6,172 nt of DNA from contig JAAZMK010000086.1 of NCBI GenBank assembly GCA_012798865.1, positions 1 to 6,172 of the forward strand, read 5' to 3'. Of the stretch, positions 1-4,338 are shown piece by piece. The DNA is from Clostridiaceae bacterium. Its GTDB lineage: Bacteria > Bacillota > Clostridia > Saccharofermentanales > DTU023. A program made the translations under genes and the position numbers. The stretch's first letter is position 1; the number at the start of each line of letters is the position of its first letter. Below the pieces are notes generated by a model. It was not told where the DNA came from, did no database searches, and saw nothing but the letters and a program-made list of their open reading frames with translations.

Positions 1-274
1 AGATTGACCATGCGGCGCCCTTCCCAAGTGAAGTTTTTCAACTTACTTCGAATTATTGCGATACGTAGAAATGAATTGGTTCTCTAATCCTAGGAATAGA
101 GGGGAAAGACTGACCGTCGCGTACATTCACTGTACATTTTTTCAATTCGTACTGAAAAACTGTGCTAAGGGTGTGTACGTGGTGGCATGTAAGCGGCGCT
201 CGTCCGAAGTGTCGCTCTTGTCGTCCGGTGACAGGGGAATTTAGTAACTCGATTGTGTGGCATGAAAAAGTCTA
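1..274. other. Intergenic stretch with no supported gene
   Basis: I see no credible gene here. The short open frames lack a ribosome binding site or protein-like composition, and the longer one runs on through the tRNA genes. Two weak inverted repeats are visible. One pairs 26-35 with 40-48 (a 9-bp stem with one bulged G and a TTTC loop). The other pairs 121-125 with 131-135 and is followed by a run of six Ts. Either could be a remnant terminator of a gene to the left, but both are too weak to call. Confidence 0.5.
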
Positions 275-313
275 TAAAAAAGACGACTTTGGATTGCATC
301 CATTTTGTCGTCT
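275..313 (-). terminator. Rho-independent terminator of the tRNA cluster
   Basis: Read on the minus strand, a perfect 7-bp stem (AGACGAC at 307-313 with GTCGTCT at 281-287 after complementing) encloses an inner hairpin (TGGAT/ATCCA, 290-302). It is followed directly by a six-T tract (275-280 on the plus strand as A's). It starts 6 bp after the CCA end of tRNA-Leu, so it ends the tRNA transcript. Stem plus U-tract in the right orientation makes this a confident call. Confidence 0.85.
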
Positions 314-318
314 ATTAT

Positions 319-404
319 TGGTGCCGGTGGCCGGACTTGAACCGGCACGGGGTTTCCCCCATCGCATTTTGAGTGCGACACGTCTGCCATTCCATCACAC
401 CGGC
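319..404 (-). tRNA. tRNA-Leu (anticodon CAA)
   Basis: The minus strand folds as a class II tRNA of 86 nt including an encoded CCA. The acceptor stem is GCCGGTG/CACCGGC with discriminator A. The anticodon loop CTCAAAA sits on a TCGCA/TGCGA stem and gives anticodon CAA, which reads the UUG codon. A long variable arm (GGGG/CCCC type) marks a leucine tRNA, and the T arm is GCCGG-TTCAAGT-CCGGC. It is the last gene of the three-tRNA cluster and is followed at once by the terminator. Confidence 0.95.
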
Positions 405-426
405 ATAGCAATTGATAATAATGAGA

Positions 427-454
427 ACGGATCGCCCGCCAATGGGCAATCCGT
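427..454. repeat. Hairpin in the spacer between tRNA-Tyr and tRNA-Leu
   Basis: An inverted repeat pairs ACGGAT-c-GCCC (427-437) with GGGC-a-ATCCGT (444-454): ten base pairs with one internal C/A mismatch and a 6-nt loop. It fills half of the 58-nt spacer between two tRNAs of the same transcript. No U-tract follows in the minus direction, so it is not a standard terminator. It may be a processing or spacer structure; its function is unknown. Confidence 0.5.
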
Positions 455-462
455 CAGACAAG

Positions 463-547
463 TGGTGGGGGAGAGTGGATTTGAACCACCGAAGTCGTTG
501 ACAACAGATTTACAGTCTGCCCCCTTTGGCCGCTCGGGAACTCCCCC
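463..547 (-). tRNA. tRNA-Tyr (anticodon GUA)
   Basis: The minus strand gives an 85-nt class II tRNA with encoded CCA. The acceptor stem is GGGGGAG/CTCCCCC with discriminator A. The anticodon arm CAGA-CTGTAAA-TCTG gives GUA, reading UAU and UAC. The long variable arm is the bacterial tyrosine type, and the T loop TTCAAAT is standard. It is the middle gene of the cluster, 18 bp after the CAU tRNA. Confidence 0.95.
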
Positions 548-565
548 GTATAAGCTTGTCTGCGT

Positions 566-642
566 TGGTGGGCCATCAGGGACTTGAACCCCGGACCGAC
601 CGGTTATGAGCCGGCTGCTCTGACCAGCTGAGCTAATGGCCC
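566..642 (-). tRNA. tRNA with anticodon CAU (elongator Met or Ile2)
   Basis: The minus strand gives a 77-nt class I tRNA with encoded CCA. The acceptor stem is GGGCCAT/ATGGCCC, the D arm starts TAGCTCAG, and the anticodon loop CTCATAA sits on a GCCGG/CCGGT stem. The T arm is CGGGG-TTCAAGT-CCCTG with one G-U pair. It is not the initiator: the first pair is G-C, whereas initiators have a mismatch there. CAU tRNAs of this kind are either elongator methionine or isoleucine tRNA whose C34 is changed to lysidine by TilS. The CTCATAA loop fits both, so I leave the identity open. It is first in the cluster, nearest the promoter. Confidence 0.92.
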
Positions 643-666
643 ACGCGTCCTGAACGGCACTAAGTG

Positions 667-695
667 ATTATATGAACGTTTATTGTATTTGTCAA
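667..695 (-). promoter_or_regulatory. Strong housekeeping promoter of the tRNA cluster
   Basis: On the minus strand TTGACA (690-695) and TATAAT (667-672) are both perfect matches to the vegetative sigma factor consensus, separated by exactly 17 bp. Transcription would start near 660, about 18 bp before the first tRNA. A small dyad, CACT-a-AGTG (658-666), covers the start region. A perfect promoter is typical for stable RNA genes. Confidence 0.88.
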
Positions 696-1019
696 GTCAG
701 ATATTTTGTGCAATTGGGTCTCCCAAGATGAAGCAAGATGACCTGGCGAGGCGCCGAATTGCCTACGATGTCCGTGGGTCTTATATTAAATAATATATTC
801 CAATTTTTTAGCAGAATATATGTAATTATATGACTTTGCTCATTAATATACGCAGTAATCTCTTGCTGATTGTATTGATGTAAGTTCGCTGTGATAGCTA
901 AAATTAGAGTATTATGGCAGCATAACTTACTGTCACAGAACACCCGAAAACTCTATAATTCATTGTATTTTATACAAACATGTGACCTATAATGCTTTCA
1001 TTAATATAGCATTTTGACT
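696..1019. other. AT-rich intergenic region between the tRNA cluster and the transporter operon
   Basis: I find no gene. Most of the stretch is strongly AT-rich with many in-frame stops. The segment around 706-781 is richer in GC and contains a GGCGCC palindrome and a 21-codon open frame (728-793) without a ribosome binding site; it may be a decayed remnant but matches nothing I know. A TATAAT at 988-993 has no good -35 box. An AATGCT/AGCATT inverted repeat (991-996 with 1008-1013) lies just upstream of the operon's promoter region. Confidence 0.6.
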
Positions 1020-1048
1020 TTTGCAGCAATGAGGAGATTGTGTATAAT
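1020..1048 (+). promoter_or_regulatory. Candidate upstream promoter (P1) of the transporter operon
   Basis: A perfect -10 box TATAAT (1043-1048) has a partial -35 TTTGCA (1020-1025, 4 of 6 matches) at 17 bp. The better-looking TTGACT (1014-1019) is 23 bp away, which is too far. The start would be near 1055, giving a leader of about 130 nt that contains the inverted repeats described separately. This is a weaker call than the downstream promoter. Confidence 0.45.
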
Positions 1049-1060
1049 ACTTTGAAAGGA

Positions 1061-1118
1061 AAGCGATTGTGCTCGCTTGCCATGAAGTGAAACGCTTGGC
1101 AACTTGTCATAAGCGATT
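1061..1118. promoter_or_regulatory. Cluster of four AAGCG-core motifs, possible regulator sites
   Basis: AAGCGATT occurs at 1061-1068 and again at 1111-1118, exactly 50 bp apart, which is close to five helical turns. The reverse complement core CGCTTG occurs between them at 1074-1079 and 1093-1098, giving the order + - - +. The first two form the inverted repeat AAGCGA-6 nt-TCGCTT. TTGCCA (1077-1082) and TGGCAA (1097-1102) form another. The block lies between the two candidate promoters and runs into the spacer of the second, so a DNA-binding regulator is plausible. It does not match a CcpA cre site: the central CG is one base out of register. Confidence 0.35.
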
Positions 1119-1132
1119 CCGACTGTTACAAT
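1104..1132 (+). promoter_or_regulatory. Likely main promoter (P2) of the transporter operon
   Basis: TTGTCA (1104-1109) and TACAAT (1127-1132) each match the vegetative consensus at five of six positions and are spaced by exactly 17 bp. The start would be near 1139, leaving a leader of about 48 nt with a strong ribosome binding site before the binding-protein gene. The -10 box is part of the dyad at 1125-1158, and the spacer holds one AAGCGATT motif, so it looks like a regulated promoter. Confidence 0.62.
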
Positions 1133-1158
1133 ATTGGAAAGTGTGTCTAAATTGTAAC
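1125..1158. promoter_or_regulatory. Perfect 8+8 dyad overlapping the P2 -10 box
   Basis: GTTACAAT (1125-1132) is the exact reverse complement of ATTGTAAC (1151-1158), with 18 bp between them. The left arm contains the -10 box of P2 and the right arm lies in the early transcribed region. The half-site centres are 26 bp apart. A repressor bound here would block transcription. In RNA made from P1 the same sequence could form a hairpin with an 18-nt loop. No regulator gene is in the window, so its use is inference. Confidence 0.4.
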
Positions 1159-1187
1159 GACACAATATCAAAAATGGAGGAAAAGAA

Positions 1188-3197
1188 ATGAAGAAAATCT
1201 TTGCGATTCTCTTGTCAGTGCTTCTTCTGATCGGTTTAGCGGCCTGCGGGCCAAAAACCCCAGATACAACTGACCCGGTTGACTCTAAAACAGACAAACC
1301 AACTGAGCCAACAGAGACTGAAGCGCCATATGTTCCTACCGACCCGAACTATGGAACCATCATCTATGGTTCGAGCACCGAAATTTCCGGTGACTGGGGA
1401 CGCGCTCTCTGGACAAACAACGCGACAGACGCTCTCATCCGCAGCTTGATCGATGCATATGGAACGATTGTGACGGACAAAGGCGCTGCCTACGTTGTGA
1501 ACCCGACTGTTGTCGAGAAGATGGAGACAGAAATTGTTCCTGGCGCTCCGCCGGAAGGTAAGGAGCGTGAAGAAGGTGTTAACTACGACACCAAAATCTT
1601 CAAGATTACTATCAAGAAGGGTCTGACGTACAACAACGGCGATCCGATCACAGCAAAGGACTTTGTCGCAGGCACGCTCTTCGCTTGTACTCAGGAACTG
1701 ATCGACCTCGGTGGAAAGTCAGCCGCTCCGATGACACTTGTTGGTGGTACAGCCTATCAAAAGGGCGAGGCGGACGTGGTAACGGGTATCCGTTTGTATG
1801 ACGATTATACATTCTCATTCGAGATTGACGCCAGCAAACTCCCATACTACTACGATATTACTTACGCCGGTGCTTCTCCGATGCATTACAAGCGTTGGTT
1901 CGGCGAAGATGTTGACATCAAGGACGACGGTCAGGGTGCCTACTTCAACGAAGCGTACACACTCGAAAAAATCACACCTTTCGTCGAGGCAGAGCGTTTT
2001 GCTTCTGAGAACCGCGTCTCTGCTGGTCCGTACACGCTAGAGACTTTTGACAAGGCTGCGCTGCAGGCGACACTCGTAGCGAACGATAAGTTCGCTGGCG
2101 ACCTCTACGGCAACAAGCCTGAAGTCAAGAAGATCGTCATCATCAAGGCTGAGGACGCGACATGGGCAGACGCGTTGAAGACAGACCTCTTCAACGTCTA
2201 CGACCATATCACCGGCGGTGATGAGATCGATACGGCGCTCGATATCGTCGATGAGAAAGGCATGCAGTACGTCCAGTATGACCGTGCAGGATACGGTAAG
2301 CTGATGTTCCAATGCGACTTCGGACCGACACAGTTTATCGACGTCCGTCACGCCATCGCCTATCTGCTCGACCGTCCTGACTTTGCTGACGCGTTCACAT
2401 CCGGATGGGGCGGACTCGTCCACGGACCTTATGGCGTTGCACAGTGGATGTACCTCGATTCAGAGGAGTGGCTTGAGGACAACCTCAACAAGTACACAGC
2501 CGATCTTGATGATGCCAAAGCAGCGCTTGATAAGGCCGGGTTTAACCTGAATGATAAGGGTGAACCTTATACTGACGGACTCCGCTACAAAAAAGTCACA
2601 GCGGAAGAGGCCGGAGATTACAAACACAATGTCAAGCTTGATGACGGCACCATTCTGATGCCTCTGATCATCGAGTGGCTCTCGACCGAGAAAAACACGG
2701 TCTCCGATCTCCTGAAGGTCAAACTTGCTGAGAGTGACAACACAAAGGCAGCCGGTATGCAGATCAACCGCACAGAAGTCAACTTCACCGAACTGCTGAA
2801 CTACATGTATCGCGACGGCTCAGTCGGTGAGCAATATAAGCTTCCGACCTACGGCATGTACAACCTCGCGACAAACTTCTACCCGGCTTACGACCAGTCA
2901 TACAGCTGGACGCTCGACCCGGAACTCGTCGCACTGGGCTACAACGTCAACTTCCTGTTTGACGAAAAGCTGGACAAGCTCTCGATGGATATGGTCTACG
3001 GTGTTGAATCCGGTGATGACGAGAAGTATCTCGGCATCTGGCGTCAATTCATCCAGCGCTGGAATGAGCTCCTCCCCGAGGTTCCGCTCTACTCCAACAC
3101 ATACATCACAGTCATTCCCGACTGGCTCCTGGAATACGAACAGACGGCGTTCTGGGGCTTCGCAGATGCGATCATCGGCGCAAAAATCAAAAAGTAA
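1188..3197 (+). CDS. Peptide-type ABC transporter substrate-binding lipoprotein
   Basis: This 669-aa protein is an extracytoplasmic solute-binding protein of the SBP_bac_5 (OppA/DppA) family, which captures peptides or other solutes and delivers them to the permease pair encoded downstream. Residues 1-19 are a lipoprotein signal peptide and LAAC puts the lipidated cysteine at position 20. A T/P/E-rich tether follows to about residue 55. Family landmarks are KGLTYNNGDPITAKDF (144-159), the VRHAIAYLLDR stretch (386-396), the YTADLDDAKAALDKAGF stretch (436-452), and a C-terminal segment ending in a PEVPLY-like motif. The start is fixed by GGAGG at 1176-1180, 7 bp upstream, and by the signal peptide. 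At 669 aa it is longer than the usual 530-600 of the family, partly through the tether and an acidic insertion near residues 118-135. The substrate cannot be read from the sequence. Confidence 0.95.
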   Translation: MKKIFAILLSVLLLIGLAACGPKTPDTTDPVDSKTDKPTEPTETEAPYVPTDPNYGTIIYGSSTEISGDWGRALWTNNATDALIRSLIDAYGTIVTDKGAAYVVNPTVVEKMETEIVPGAPPEGKEREEGVNYDTKIFKITIKKGLTYNNGDPITAKDFVAGTLFACTQELIDLGGKSAAPMTLVGGTAYQKGEADVVTGIRLYDDYTFSFEIDASKLPYYYDITYAGASPMHYKRWFGEDVDIKDDGQGAYFNEAYTLEKITPFVEAERFASENRVSAGPYTLETFDKAALQATLVANDKFAGDLYGNKPEVKKIVIIKAEDATWADALKTDLFNVYDHITGGDEIDTALDIVDEKGMQYVQYDRAGYGKLMFQCDFGPTQFIDVRHAIAYLLDRPDFADAFTSGWGGLVHGPYGVAQWMYLDSEEWLEDNLNKYTADLDDAKAALDKAGFNLNDKGEPYTDGLRYKKVTAEEAGDYKHNVKLDDGTILMPLIIEWLSTEKNTVSDLLKVKLAESDNTKAAGMQINRTEVNFTELLNYMYRDGSVGEQYKLPTYGMYNLATNFYPAYDQSYSWTLDPELVALGYNVNFLFDEKLDKLSMDMVYGVESGDDEKYLGIWRQFIQRWNELLPEVPLYSNTYITVIPDWLLEYEQTAFWGFADAIIGAKIKK

Positions 3198-3233
3198 TTA
3201 GTTGCGCTCAGCTCACCTAGTTAACCTAGGTTA

Positions 3234-3270
3234 GGGATGGGGGCGGTCCTCAAAATACCGCCCCCATTCT
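3234..3270 (+). other. Strong intercistronic hairpin after the binding-protein gene
   Basis: ATGGGGGCGGT (3237-3247) pairs perfectly with ACCGCCCCCAT (3257-3267). Three more pairs at the base (two G-U) give a 14-bp stem with a 9-nt loop. No T-run follows, so it is not a standard intrinsic terminator. In this position, as in other binding-protein operons, such a stem usually protects the 3' end of the upstream message or lets only part of the transcripts continue. That gives more binding protein than permease. A short AACCTAGGTT palindrome (3223-3232) lies just upstream. Confidence 0.7.
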
Positions 3271-3289
3271 CGCTTATTCTCACATGTAG

Positions 3290-3295
3290 AAAGGA
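3290..3295 (+). promoter_or_regulatory. Ribosome binding site that decides the oppB start
   Basis: AAAGGA lies 7 bp before the ATG at 3303. The same frame is open back to an ATG at 3237, but that codon is inside the stem of the intercistronic hairpin and has no usable ribosome binding site. The site at 3290 therefore supports the shorter, family-typical start. Confidence 0.75.
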
Positions 3296-3302
3296 TGTCA
3301 CA

Positions 3303-4325
3303 ATGGGCAAGTATGTCCTGAAGCGTCTGGTTTACATCGTAATCGTCTTTTTTATCATCTCGTTCCTGATGTATGCGCTTTATAATCTTATTCCAACTGA
3401 TCCCGCAAGAGCTCAGTTGGAGCCGATGCGTCAGCAACTTAAACCTGATGAGTACAACCGTATGTACGAGCAATTACGAAAAGAAATGGGACTTGACGAC
3501 CATTTGGTGATACGATATGCGCGCTGGATGGGAATCATTAAAGGCTTGAAGGGGAAACACGACGGACTTCTACAGGGTAATTTTGGATACTCGCAAACGT
3601 TTAAGAGACCTGTTGTTCAGCAAATAATCGAACCGATGAAGAACACGATCTTCATCAATATATTCGCTACGATCGCCGCTCTCGGCATTACCTTGCCTCT
3701 CGGTGTCTACTGCGCCGTACACAAGGGTAAAAAGTTCGACACAACAGTACAGACTATGTCGATTCTTGGATACAGTCTACCAATCTTTATCATTTCATTG
3801 ATTTTTATGTACTTTTTTGTCGTCCGTTGGGGAATATTCCCATTGATGGGTTCAAAAACGCCCAACGCTTCTTATGAGCCCGGATCATGGGCTGAATTTG
3901 TTGACAAACTATACCATATTGCGTTACCCGTTATCGTGATGACATTTGCTTCGCTTGGCGGTATGACGCGCTACGTACGATCTTCCATGATTGAGGCGCT
4001 TGGAACGGACTACATCCGTACCGCGCGCGCGAAGGGGCTCAGGGAAAAGGTCGTCATCTATTCGCATGCTTGGCGCAATGCACTGTTGCCGATTATCACG
4101 AGCATCCTCGCGTGGTTTCTCGGAATTTTCGGTGGCTCCGTGATCATTGAAAATACGTTTTCCCTGAACGGTATGGGCAAGCTCTATTGGACAGGACTCA
4201 ACTCCCTAGATTTTGAGCTTGTACTCGCCATACAGATGTTCTACACTGTCATATCTCTGATCGGGTCGCTCTTAATCGACTTGAGTTACGGCATTGTCGA
4301 TCCGCGCGTTCGCGTGAACAAGTAG
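3303..4325 (+). CDS. oppB: OppB-type ABC transporter permease
   Basis: This 340-aa integral membrane protein is one half of the permease pair of a peptide-type importer (BPD_transp_1 family, OppB/DppB branch). The N-terminus MGKYVLKRL leads into the first helix (about 8-29). A long extracytoplasmic stretch with the family's MGLDDHLVIRYARW and GNFGYS segments follows. Further helices lie near 114-139, 152-176, 206-228, 261-285 and 308-332. The cytoplasmic EAA loop that contacts the ATPase is clear: E231-A-L-G234, then RTARAKGL to about 246 and ALLPI at 260-264. The C-terminus has the usual GIVDPRVR ending. At 340 aa it is slightly longer than the common 305-335; a small KGKHDG insertion precedes the GNFGYS segment. 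It lies 105 bp after the binding-protein gene and 13 bp before the oppC-type gene, so the three form one operon. Exact substrate unknown. Confidence 0.94.
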   Translation: MGKYVLKRLVYIVIVFFIISFLMYALYNLIPTDPARAQLEPMRQQLKPDEYNRMYEQLRKEMGLDDHLVIRYARWMGIIKGLKGKHDGLLQGNFGYSQTFKRPVVQQIIEPMKNTIFINIFATIAALGITLPLGVYCAVHKGKKFDTTVQTMSILGYSLPIFIISLIFMYFFVVRWGIFPLMGSKTPNASYEPGSWAEFVDKLYHIALPVIVMTFASLGGMTRYVRSSMIEALGTDYIRTARAKGLREKVVIYSHAWRNALLPIITSILAWFLGIFGGSVIIENTFSLNGMGKLYWTGLNSLDFELVLAIQMFYTVISLIGSLLIDLSYGIVDPRVRVNK

Positions 4326-4338
4326 GGGGGATATAGAT

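Noticed and set aside
121..142. Plus-strand terminator (GTACA/TGTAC stem plus T-run)
   Set aside because: The stem is only 5 bp and AT-rich, with no gene just upstream that it would serve.
162..587. 141-codon plus-strand open frame
   Set aside because: It runs antisense through tRNA-Leu and tRNA-Tyr and into the CAU tRNA, has no ribosome binding site, and its protein is not gene-like.
728..793. 21-codon frame starting MKQDDLARR
   Set aside because: No ribosome binding site before the ATG, and too short to support; noted only as a possible remnant.
692..943. 83-codon minus-strand open frame
   Set aside because: It overlaps the tRNA promoter, lies in AT-rich sequence, has no ribosome binding site and resembles no family.
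1089..1102. CcpA cre-like site (TGAAACGCTTGGCA, found at 1088-1101)
   Set aside because: The central CG is one position out of register and the right half does not mirror the left.
3237..3302. Upstream start for the OppB-type permease
   Set aside because: The ATG lies in the hairpin stem without a ribosome binding site; the start at 3303 has AAAGGA at 7 bp and gives a normal N-terminus.
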